This document shows, piece after piece, positions 1 through 5,955 of a stretch of 6,962 nt of DNA. The DNA lies in assembly GCA_934296355.1 (NCBI GenBank), contig CAKRAY010000078.1, forward strand, positions 1 to 6,962, read 5' to 3'. Both the position numbers and the translations under genes were made by a program. This DNA is from an uncultured Clostridia bacterium. GTDB taxonomy: Bacteria; Bacillota; Clostridia; Christensenellales; DTU072. The notes beneath the pieces were generated by a model. It did not search any database, was not told the DNA's origin, and worked only from the letters and a program-made list of their open reading frames with translations. The number at the start of each line of letters is the position of its first letter. Position 1 is the stretch's first letter.

Positions 1-1105
1 CTCTGTTGCCACCGCAACCAAATACAACTATCAATCTACCGTTAGTTAATTTTCTTGCTTCGCTTAAAACATTTTTCAAACCATCCGGCGTATGCGCAAA
101 ATCGATAATGATTCTTGGATTTTCGTTCACTATATTGAATCTACCGGGAATCGGTTTTATACACGATAATAACGTTTCTATCGTGCCACATTCAACTCCG
201 CATAATCTTGCCACGGTAATTGCAGCCATTATATTATAGACATTCATCCTACCGTATAAACTCGTATCTATGTAAAGAATATCGTCAAAAACGTTACAAA
301 CGAAATTCATACGTTTTTGCATATCGATTTTTATGGCAAAAACCTCGTTAGGTTCATCTATTCCGTAACTTATGCAACGATTACTGTTGTTTTTTATTAT
401 CGTCTTACCAAACTCGTCGTCACCGTTTACCACGCACTTTTTCATGTTTTTTGCATTAAAGTAATTTATTTTTGTATTTGCGTAGACAGAAAAGTCCTTA
501 AAAAAATCAAGATGATCTTGACTGATGTTTGTAAAAACTCCGATATCGTTTACGATTCCGTATGTTTTTTGCAAGGCAATCGAATGCGCGCTATTTTCGT
601 ATATTACATAATCTACTCCTTCGTCCACCGATAGTTTCAATATTTCGTACAAAATTTCCGGATCGGGCGTTGTCATATCGATTGGATAGTCTTTATCGCC
701 TATTGTTGCACCGATAGTGCCTATCAACGTCGTTTTATAATTCAACGATAACAGTTCGTCGATAATATGCGCGGTTGAAGTTTTCCCGTTCGTACCGACT
801 AAACAAATAAATTTCAAATTTTCTTGCGGATTATCATAATAATTAGCGGATATCCTTGCCATGGCGATTCGTATATTCTCCACTACAAGATAGTTTCCGA
901 TGTATTCTTTGTCATCGGTAACAATGTATTTTGCGCCGTTTTTAATACTCTTGGCAATGAATTTACGATTCCCGTCGGTCACAAAAAACATGTAACCGTT
1001 TTTCACTTTACGCGAATCGCACGTTATTCCGTACACCTTGCTATTCGGCGTATATGGATCTTCTACTACGCTAACGCCACGCAATAATTCACTAATCTTT
1101 TTCAT
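1..1105 (-). CDS. murE: UDP-N-acetylmuramoyl-tripeptide synthetase MurE (3' end beyond window)
   Basis: MurE is a cytoplasmic Mur ligase that uses ATP to add the third amino acid (meso-diaminopimelate or L-lysine) to UDP-MurNAc-L-Ala-D-Glu. The 368 visible residues read without interruption. An N-terminal domain carries CDSRKV (about 29-34), followed by the P-loop GTNGKTS (104-110), TTPDP (145-149), the segment ENSAHSI (170-176), FTNISQDHLDF (191-201), and a lysine near 212 that aligns with the carbamylated lysine of the family. GRFN (321-324), DFAHTPDG (335-342) and GCGGNR (363-368) follow. About 115 C-terminal residues, including the motif that decides diaminopimelate or lysine, lie outside the window. 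The ATG at 1105-1103 follows AAGGTGAT (1120-1113), which overlaps the stop codon of the upstream PBP gene, so translation is probably coupled. Two departures from consensus are a shortened uracil-side loop and E-N-S-A-H in place of E-V-S-S-H. Confidence 0.96.
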   Translation of the reverse strand, partial: MKKISELLRGVSVVEDPYTPNSKVYGITCDSRKVKNGYMFFVTDGNRKFIAKSIKNGAKYIVTDDKEYIGNYLVVENIRIAMARISANYYDNPQENLKFICLVGTNGKTSTAHIIDELLSLNYKTTLIGTIGATIGDKDYPIDMTTPDPEILYEILKLSVDEGVDYVIYENSAHSIALQKTYGIVNDIGVFTNISQDHLDFFKDFSVYANTKINYFNAKNMKKCVVNGDDEFGKTIIKNNSNRCISYGIDEPNEVFAIKIDMQKRMNFVCNVFDDILYIDTSLYGRMNVYNIMAAITVARLCGVECGTIETLLSCIKPIPGRFNIVNENPRIIIDFAHTPDGLKNVLSEARKLTNGRLIVVFGCGGNR

Positions 1106-1118
1106 AATCGATATCACC

Positions 1119-3032
1119 TTACTCAGAAATTCTTATTAATACAACGTTATCTTCGGTTACGCTACTACCGGATACCGGTATTTGTTCTTTTACTATAGAA
1201 TCGCCAACGTATTCTCCGTCTAATTCGTAGTACATATTGTTTTCTTTTAATATCGTGATTGCTTTCGTTAATGATAATCCTATTAAATCCGGCATTTCGA
1301 ACACTTTTTTAGGTTCTTCTTCGATTTGCTTTTTCCATCCTTTATAGTTAATTATTTGCTCGAATATTTTTGCTGCTTGCGGCGCGGAAACAATACTCCC
1401 GTAATACGGACCCGCCGAAGGTTCGTCAACGATGAATAGCAATATGTATTCCGGGTCATCCGCAGGACAAAAACCCATAAATGTCGCAACGTATTTCCCT
1501 CTGTCGATTCCTCTACCGTCAGGCAAATACTTCTGCGCAGTACCGGTTTTTCCGCCTATACGAAAACCGTCTACTTTTGCGTTTTTTCCACCTCCGTTAT
1601 TGACGACGCCTTCGAGAATAGCTCGCATTTTTTCGCTTGTTTTTTGCGAAACCACGTTTCTTCTAACCTTTTTTTCGCCTTTAAATAACGTTTCGCCATC
1701 GTCTGTTTCTATTCTGTCCACTATATACGGCGTCAGCAGTTCGCCTCCGTTTATTACCGAAGCGGTTGCTGTTAATAGTTCGATTGCCGTAACCGCCACG
1801 GCTTGCCCGAATCCTATTCTTGCAATATCGACGTTTTTCAATAAATCTCGCGATATCATTATACCCGAGCCCTCGCCCAAAAGGTTCACTCCCGTTTTTT
1901 CGTTGATTCCGAAATTTATCAGTCCGTCATAAAGTTTATCTTTTCCGACGCCCAAAGCGATGTCCATAAACATACAGTTACATGAGTTCTCTACGGCTTC
2001 GTTAAACTTTTGCGACCCGTGTCCTATCGTACGCCAACATTTAATTCTCTTTCCGTCAACAATACGATACCCCGGACAATAAACTCTTGTGCCATCATTC
2101 ACGAAACCGTTTTCTATTCCTATCGCCGCCGTAAGTACTTTGAACGTAGAGCCGGGTTCATATACGTTTGAAACAACCGTATTTTTGCTTAATTCAAGTA
2201 GTTTAGCTACGTCGTTACGAGGTATATCGTTTAGATTAAACGAAGGAGATTGCGCAAGCGCAACAATCGCGCCGGTTTTCGGATTCATTACGATACAACT
2301 TGCGCTTTTCGCTTTATTGCTTTCGTATGCCTCGTTTACGGCATTTTGCACGAATCTCTGTATTGCATAGTCGATCGTGAGATACACGTTAGCGCCTTTG
2401 GAGCCCTTTACGTAATACGTCTTTCCCGTGTCTATTTCTCTACCCACCAAGTCCGTTTCGGTTAGAATGTAACCGTTTTTGCCTTTAAGATATTCGTCGT
2501 AAAGTAACTCGATACCGGTTTGCCCGCTTCCGTCGATATTTGTGAATCCTAAAACGCTCGATAAAAAATCACCGTAAGTGTATTCTCTTTGAACGTTTTG
2601 CGAATAATAAATTCCCGTCACGTCGTTAGCGTAAATCATTGAGATTTGTTCTGCGGTAAGTTTTTTGCTTATCGTTATTTCGCTGACTTTTTTGCTGATT
2701 TTTTCTAAAATGTATCCAAAATCTAATCCAAGCACGCCGGATAACACGCGCGCTGTTTTTTCTTTATCTTTAATGGAGTTCGGACGCGCGTATAAGGAAT
2801 ATCCCGTTTTCGTATCCGCCAGAATATTTCCGTTGACGTCTTTTATATCGCCACGTTCGCCTATTACCGGTATATCGCGCGCCCATTGGTCTGCGGCAAG
2901 AACTTGTAAACGTTTTCCGTCTACAAGTTGCAAATAGATTAATTTGGCGATTATCCCGACAAATAAAAAGATTATTAGCAAAACTATTGCTAATAATCTT
3001 TTCTTTAGTCGATATTGAGAATTTTCTTTAAT
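1119..3032 (-). CDS. spoVD: Class B penicillin-binding protein, SpoVD/FtsI type, probable ATT start
   Basis: This is a membrane-anchored DD-transpeptidase that crosslinks peptidoglycan at the septum or in the spore cortex. With the ATT start (3032-3030) it has 637 residues: a short basic cytoplasmic tail, a membrane segment (about 13-35), a dimerisation region with RGDIKD (60-65), then the transpeptidase domain with STFK (catalytic Ser295, Lys298), SCN (350-352) and KTGTAQ (495-500). A single PASTA domain follows (about 577-637). One PASTA domain resembles B. subtilis SpoVD, whereas PbpB has two. It is the only PBP seen here, so a vegetative division role (FtsI) is also possible. The first conventional start, TTG at 2981, would remove the basic tail and most of the anchor and has no Shine-Dalgarno sequence. 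The frame is closed upstream by TAA at 3038-3036. The family assignment is firm; the start and the choice of SpoVD over FtsI are inferences. Confidence 0.9.
   Translation of the reverse strand: MKENSQYRLKKRLLAIVLLIIFLFVGIIAKLIYLQLVDGKRLQVLAADQWARDIPVIGERGDIKDVNGNILADTKTGYSLYARPNSIKDKEKTARVLSGVLGLDFGYILEKISKKVSEITISKKLTAEQISMIYANDVTGIYYSQNVQREYTYGDFLSSVLGFTNIDGSGQTGIELLYDEYLKGKNGYILTETDLVGREIDTGKTYYVKGSKGANVYLTIDYAIQRFVQNAVNEAYESNKAKSASCIVMNPKTGAIVALAQSPSFNLNDIPRNDVAKLLELSKNTVVSNVYEPGSTFKVLTAAIGIENGFVNDGTRVYCPGYRIVDGKRIKCWRTIGHGSQKFNEAVENSCNCMFMDIALGVGKDKLYDGLINFGINEKTGVNLLGEGSGIMISRDLLKNVDIARIGFGQAVAVTAIELLTATASVINGGELLTPYIVDRIETDDGETLFKGEKKVRRNVVSQKTSEKMRAILEGVVNNGGGKNAKVDGFRIGGKTGTAQKYLPDGRGIDRGKYVATFMGFCPADDPEYILLFIVDEPSAGPYYGSIVSAPQAAKIFEQIINYKGWKKQIEEEPKKVFEMPDLIGLSLTKAITILKENNMYYELDGEYVGDSIVKEQIPVSGSSVTEDNVVLIRISE
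2966..3002 (-). repeat. Perfect 16-bp inverted repeat inside the PBP coding sequence, possible attenuator
   Basis: The arms 2966-2981 and 2987-3002 are exact reverse complements separated by a five-base loop (2982-2986). In the transcript the hairpin begins about 30 bases after the proposed ATT start, and its 3' arm runs into a U-rich stretch (five U, then AUUUG), as in a rho-independent terminator. It covers the codons of the membrane anchor. The stem is AT-rich with only three G-C pairs, so its strength is uncertain. The alternative TTG codon at 2981-2979 lies in the 3' arm. The repeat is seen directly; the regulatory role is inference. Confidence 0.6.
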
Positions 3033-3042
3033 TGTTTACCTC
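3030..3042 (-). promoter_or_regulatory. Shine-Dalgarno site and ATT start codon of the PBP gene
   Basis: On the minus strand the upstream gene ends with TGA (3043-3041), and the overlapping GAGG (3042-3039) is followed by six bases and then ATT (3032-3030). The spacing is ideal for initiation at ATT. In this frame there is no ATG, GTG or CTG between the TAA at 3038-3036 and the membrane segment. The overlap of stop and ribosome binding site suggests coupling to the preceding gene. Confidence 0.6.
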
Positions 3043-3538
3043 ACTTTTTCAGTGAATCGCACAATTTATCAAACCAATTATCTTCGCATTCTTCTTGTTC
3101 GTCAGGCATTTTCACGATTTGCGAATGAGTGTCTGATTCCTCTATTTGCGCCGCGTCGGCATAATGATTATTAGAGGTTGTCGTTTTCACTATTACTATT
3201 AATGCTAAAGCCAACATAATAATGACATAACCTATCAATAAATACTTGCCGAACTTTTTGAATTGCACGTTATTGCGTTTTTCGCGCGCGACCTTAACCG
3301 TTGCGGTACTTGTATTGGAATTCAAAAACTCTTCTTCGGTCATAACATGACTATCCGAGGGACCGGTTCTTCTTAATTGTTGTTGAACATATGCAACGTA
3401 TTCGTCCGACATACGATTATTTCTTCTCGAAGTTTCCTCTTCTTTTTCGTTTATTTCCTCATGCGTGTCGAATTGGTTACCGTTTACTTTCTTACTGAGC
3501 ATATATCTGTCATATGCCGTCAAGTATTCGTCGTTCAT
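3041..3538 (-). CDS. Single-pass membrane protein in the ftsL position, function unknown
   Basis: This 165-residue protein lies between rsmH and the class B PBP gene, the usual place of ftsL. It has a charged N-terminal cytoplasmic part (1-98), one membrane segment (about 99-117, hydrophobic from YLLIGYVIIM onward), and a short acidic outer tail (118-165) with two cysteines (151, 160). The topology, basic inside and acidic outside, matches a type II anchor. It lacks a convincing leucine-zipper coiled coil, and its outer part is shorter than usual for FtsL, so the FtsL assignment rests only on position. The motif M-x-D-E-Y occurs at 1-5 and again at 43-47. The ATG (3538-3536) follows AGAGGGAG (3554-3547), which lies inside the end of rsmH. 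The stop of rsmH is two bases upstream, so the genes are probably translationally coupled. It may be a divergent divisome protein, but this is not shown. Confidence 0.85.
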   Translation of the reverse strand: MNDEYLTAYDRYMLSKKVNGNQFDTHEEINEKEEETSRRNNRMSDEYVAYVQQQLRRTGPSDSHVMTEEEFLNSNTSTATVKVAREKRNNVQFKKFGKYLLIGYVIIMLALALIVIVKTTTSNNHYADAAQIEESDTHSQIVKMPDEQEECEDNWFDKLCDSLKK

Positions 3539-3540
3539 TA

Positions 3541-4482
3541 CTATGGCTCCCTCTCTACTCTTTCTATTATTCTTAGTTTTGCGCTTTCCGATCTCTTGTT
3601 AATCTCACTTTCTTTACTCCCGAGTATCGGCTTTTTCGTGATAATATTTACTTCCTTTCTTTTATTGCAATTACATACGGGCAATCGTTTGTCGCATACG
3701 CAATCTTTTTCTAATTCTTGAAACGCGCGTTTTACTATTCTATCCTCTAACGAGTGAAATGTAATAACGCACATTCTACCGCCTACCTTTAACCTTAATG
3801 CGACGTTATATATAAACTCATATAAGCCTTGCAATTCGTTATTAACTTCAATTCTTATCGCTTGAAAGGTTCGCTTGGCGGGATTTCCGCCTTTATATCT
3901 TTCGTTTGCCGGATAACAACTCGCTACGATTTCCGCTAATTCCAAAGTTGTTTTAATCGGCGTCTCGGCACGTTTATTTACTATTTTTTTTGCGATATAA
4001 CGCGCATATCTTTCTTCGCCGTATTCGAATAGAATTCTCGTTAAGTCTTCTTCCGAATATCCGTTGACCACTTCATACGCCGATAACGATTGACTCTGAT
4101 TCATTCTCATATCGAGCGCAGCGTCCTTAACGTAGGAAAATCCCCTGTCTGCCGTGTCGATTTGATATGAACTTACGCCGAGATCAAGCAGTATTCCGTC
4201 TACCTTATCTATCCCGAGCCTATCTAAGTGATAGATAATATTCTTATAATCATCGTTTATAAAGGTTACTCTATCAAGGTACGGCGCGAGTTTTTCTTTC
4301 GCGTTTTCTATTGCGGTTAAGTCTAGGTCGTTAGCAATCAATCTTACGGTGGGATTAGCTTCGAGTATCCCTTTAGAATGTCCGCTTCCGCCGAGAGTGC
4401 CGTCTACATATACTCCGTCAGGTTTAATACAAAGTCCCTCTAATGTTTCCTTATATAATACCGGGAAATGATTGTATTCCAT
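3541..4482 (-). CDS. rsmH: 16S rRNA (cytosine(1402)-N(4))-methyltransferase
   Basis: RsmH (MraW) uses S-adenosylmethionine to methylate N4 of C1402 in 16S rRNA, fine-tuning the decoding centre of the 30S subunit. The 313 residues match the usual family length. Motifs in order are NHFPVL near the N-terminus, the SAM-binding DGTLGGSGHS (about 27-36), LDLGVSS, DRGFSY followed by LDMRM, the conserved NPAKRTFQAIRI and VNNEL, and HSLEDRIVK. Near the C-terminus is the cysteine-rich segment CVCDKRLPVCNC, typical of the family. It is the second gene of the dcw operon. Its ATG (4482-4480) comes five bases after the mraZ stop and has no recognisable Shine-Dalgarno sequence, so it probably depends on ribosomes finishing mraZ. 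Nothing suggests loss of function. Confidence 0.97.
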   Translation of the reverse strand: MEYNHFPVLYKETLEGLCIKPDGVYVDGTLGGSGHSKGILEANPTVRLIANDLDLTAIENAKEKLAPYLDRVTFINDDYKNIIYHLDRLGIDKVDGILLDLGVSSYQIDTADRGFSYVKDAALDMRMNQSQSLSAYEVVNGYSEEDLTRILFEYGEERYARYIAKKIVNKRAETPIKTTLELAEIVASCYPANERYKGGNPAKRTFQAIRIEVNNELQGLYEFIYNVALRLKVGGRMCVITFHSLEDRIVKRAFQELEKDCVCDKRLPVCNCNKRKEVNIITKKPILGSKESEINKRSESAKLRIIERVEREP

Positions 4483-4487
4483 ATTCG

Positions 4488-4916
4488 TTACATATTAAGC
4501 GCTTTAACTGCCGCATTGATATCTAATTGGTCCACGCCATACGACGCTTCGTATGCTTCTTCGGACCATATTTCGATTCTATTAATTGCGCCTAAGAACA
4601 CAACTTTCTTGTCAATACCCGCATAAGCGCGCAATTTAGCCGGAAGCACAAATCTTCCTTGTCCGTCTTCCTCCGGATAGAAAACCGTGGAACTTATCAT
4701 TCTTAATGCGTTTTGTCTTTCGCGTTCGCTAATAAGCGAGTTTTCCGCGGATTCTCCGACCCATTTCCTAAATTGCGTTTCCGTCATAAGGAATAGCGAC
4801 TTTTCGGTACCTGCACAAATAGTTACTGCTTGACCGCCAAGTTGGTTTTTTAGTTTGCTAGGTATTCTCATTCTGCTTTTGTCATCTAAAGCAACTCGAT
4901 ACTCGCCTACGTACAT
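4488..4916 (-). CDS. mraZ: Transcriptional regulator MraZ
   Basis: MraZ is a DNA-binding protein made of two SpoVT/AbrB-like halves that, in bacteria where it has been studied, binds repeats upstream of its own gene and regulates the dcw operon. The 142 residues show both halves: GEYRVALDDKSRMRIPSKLK (4-23) and, from about 84, EDGQGRFVLPAKLRAYAGI, ending in the typical NRIEIWS. It is the first gene of the operon. The ATG (4916-4914) lies about 34 bases downstream of the predicted transcription start. The ribosome binding site is weak: a GGGAA ends five bases before the ATG, and the better GAGGGAG is too far away (its GAGG ends 16 bases upstream). The identity is clear from sequence and position. 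Confidence 0.97.
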   Translation of the reverse strand: MYVGEYRVALDDKSRMRIPSKLKNQLGGQAVTICAGTEKSLFLMTETQFRKWVGESAENSLISERERQNALRMISSTVFYPEEDGQGRFVLPAKLRAYAGIDKKVVFLGAINRIEIWSEEAYEASYGVDQLDINAAVKALNM

Positions 4917-4922
4917 TTTGTT

Positions 4923-4935
4923 CCCGCTACTCCCT
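4923..4935 (-). promoter_or_regulatory. Possible MraZ-binding repeats in the mraZ leader
   Basis: On the minus strand two GGGA elements (4934-4931 and 4925-4922) stand nine bases apart just before mraZ. In E. coli MraZ binds TGGGN repeats about ten bases apart upstream of its gene. The match here is weak: only two repeats, neither preceded by T, a different spacing, and overlap with the ribosome binding region. An operator is therefore only a guess. Confidence 0.2.
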
Positions 4936-4956
4936 CATGATTATTAACGTAACTCT

Positions 4957-4984
4957 ATTATATCACATTATTTTCCATTTGCAA
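4957..4984 (-). promoter_or_regulatory. Sigma-A-type promoter of the dcw operon
   Basis: On the minus strand a -35 element TTGCAA (4984-4979) and a perfect -10 TATAAT (4962-4957) are separated by 16 bases. The -10 is preceded by TGA, giving an extended -10 (TGnTATAAT) that can offset the weak -35 (four of six). Transcription should start near 4950, leaving a leader of about 34 bases before mraZ. It lies downstream of the phosphoesterase terminator, so the operon starts as a separate unit. Confidence 0.8.
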
Positions 4985-5089
4985 CCACTTAAAGCAACTT
5001 TTTTTATATTTTTTAATTGTTTTTGGGAAACAGTTCCACCGAAGACCTTATTGTTGGGAATCGTTACCACAACGCGGCATATAATAGGC
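4985..5089. other. Non-coding spacer upstream of the dcw promoter
   Basis: This AT-rich stretch lies between the phosphoesterase terminator and the mraZ promoter and has no plausible gene; a plus-strand reading frame across it is AT-rich and has no recognisable start signal. The only structure seen is two copies of TTGGGAA on the plus strand (5023-5029 and 5054-5060), 31 bases apart, which could be a protein-binding site or chance. Confidence 0.5.
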
Positions 5090-5118
5090 AAAAAAAATCA
5101 ACCCTCTGAAAGGGTTGA
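5090..5118 (-). terminator. Rho-independent terminator of the metallophosphoesterase gene
   Basis: The arms 5098-5105 (TCAACCCT) and 5111-5118 (AGGGTTGA) form a perfect 8-bp stem with a five-base loop. On the minus strand the stem is followed by eight T (5097-5090). It lies 22 bases past the phosphoesterase stop and separates that gene from the dcw promoter. Confidence 0.9.
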
Positions 5119-5140
5119 CTCATTTTACTATGCCGGGTAA

Positions 5141-5836
5141 TCAATAAATCTCTAACAAATCGTTTTTCAGAAAATCACACGAAGTTAAATAAAAGTTCGT
5201 TTCTCGCTTGTTAACTACGTCCTTAAACCTAGCGCTATTACCGTGCAAATGTCCGTATATTACTTTTTTAACTCCGTATTCTTCAAATAATTTTGTAAAG
5301 TCCGAATCTTCAAACCTATAATTAAAGGGTGGATAGTGAATCATACCGACTATCGTTTCGTCGTTTACGCGAAGTTGTTCGGCGGATTTCAACGTCAAAC
5401 CGAGCCTAATTACTTCCCTATCGTAAATCTTTTTATCTTCCGGGGAAAAATCATCGTCGTCATCGACAGTCCAACCGCGCGTACCGCAAAAGATATAGTC
5501 CCCTATTTTTACGGCGTTATTCTGTATGAAGTACATATTTTCAAGATTTAGCGACGTAATTTTTTTATAAGTACTCCACCAGTAATCGTGATTGCCCTTG
5601 GTTAACACTTTTTTTCCGGGCAAAGCCGCTATTGCTTCTAAATCGGGAAGCGCTTGTTCTAAACTCATTCCCCATGAAATATCCCCCGCGATCAACACGA
5701 CGTCGTTTTCGGTCACTTTATTAAGCCAGTTTTCCTTTATTTTTTCCCAATAGCCTTCCCATGAACCGCCAAAAACGTTCATAGGCTTATCCGATGCAAT
5801 ACTGAGATGTAAGTCGCTGATGGCAAATATTTTCAT
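5141..5836 (-). CDS. Calcineurin-like metallophosphoesterase
   Basis: This 231-residue protein is a predicted cytoplasmic phosphohydrolase of the calcineurin-like superfamily, closest in my recollection to the small bacterial family COG1768. Its substrate is unknown. The metal-binding motifs are in order: DLHL (Asp8, His10), GDISW (Asp52), GNHDYWW (Asn82, His83), a histidine in HYPPF (His167) and GHLHG (His196, His198), so the dinuclear metal site looks complete. A run of five aspartates (125-129) is present. There is no signal peptide or membrane segment. The ATG at 5836 is required because DLHL starts at residue 8. There is no Shine-Dalgarno sequence, and the predicted promoter would start transcription at or next to the ATG. 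The gene is transcribed alone, ending at the terminator 5090-5118. It shares strand but not promoter with the dcw operon. Confidence 0.9.
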   Translation of the reverse strand: MKIFAISDLHLSIASDKPMNVFGGSWEGYWEKIKENWLNKVTENDVVLIAGDISWGMSLEQALPDLEAIAALPGKKVLTKGNHDYWWSTYKKITSLNLENMYFIQNNAVKIGDYIFCGTRGWTVDDDDDFSPEDKKIYDREVIRLGLTLKSAEQLRVNDETIVGMIHYPPFNYRFEDSDFTKLFEEYGVKKVIYGHLHGNSARFKDVVNKRETNFYLTSCDFLKNDLLEIY

Positions 5837-5842
5837 ATAAAT

Positions 5843-5871
5843 ATAATACCACTAATGTTTTTACTTTTCAA
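5843..5871 (-). promoter_or_regulatory. Sigma-A-type promoter of the metallophosphoesterase gene
   Basis: On the minus strand TTGAAA (5871-5866) and TATTAT (5848-5843) each match the consensus at five of six bases, with an optimal 17-base spacer. Only six bases separate the -10 from the ATG at 5836, so transcription should start at or within a base or two of the A of the ATG, which predicts a leaderless mRNA. Confidence 0.6.
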
Positions 5872-5888
5872 TATAAAAACGTCATAAT

Positions 5889-5917
5889 CACACTCAATCG
5901 ATATTTTTCATAATATG
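5889..5917 (+). promoter_or_regulatory. Putative sigma-K (late mother-cell) promoter
   Basis: CACA (5889-5892) matches the sigma-K -35 element mACm. After 16 bases comes CATAATATG (5909-5917), which matches the -10 element CATAnnnTA except for the final base. No good sigma-A promoter is visible for the gene at 5953. Both elements are short and the DNA is AT-rich, so chance is possible, but the match fits the proposed spore-coat role. Confidence 0.45.
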
Positions 5918-5936
5918 TAGCAGTAAAATAAATTTT

Positions 5937-5955
5937 GAAAGAGGAAAATGTTATG
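5937..5955 (+). promoter_or_regulatory. Shine-Dalgarno site that decides the start of the gene at 5953
   Basis: GAAAGAGG (5937-5944) lies eight bases before the ATG at 5953. An in-frame TTG at 5935 overlaps this site and cannot be served by it, and the ATG at 5948 is in another frame, so 5953 is the chosen start. Confidence 0.85.

Noticed and set aside
317..1087. Plus-strand open frames opposite murE
   Set aside because: They are low-complexity hydrophobic translations opposite conserved MurE motifs and have no start signals.
1432..1932. A 166-codon plus-strand open frame within the PBP gene
   Set aside because: It is antisense to the conserved transpeptidase domain, with no ribosome binding site or recognisable motif.
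2979..2981. TTG at 2981 as the start of the PBP gene
   Set aside because: It has no Shine-Dalgarno site, lies inside a hairpin arm, and would delete the basic tail and most of the membrane anchor.
3036..3050. Programmed frameshift joining the ftsL-position gene to the PBP gene at the A-rich end (AAAAAG)
   Set aside because: A -1 shift reads GTG AGG and then meets TAA at 3038-3036, so no fusion protein results.
5935..5937. TTG at 5935 as the start of the coat-like gene
   Set aside because: It overlaps the Shine-Dalgarno site, which serves the ATG at 5953 with normal spacing.
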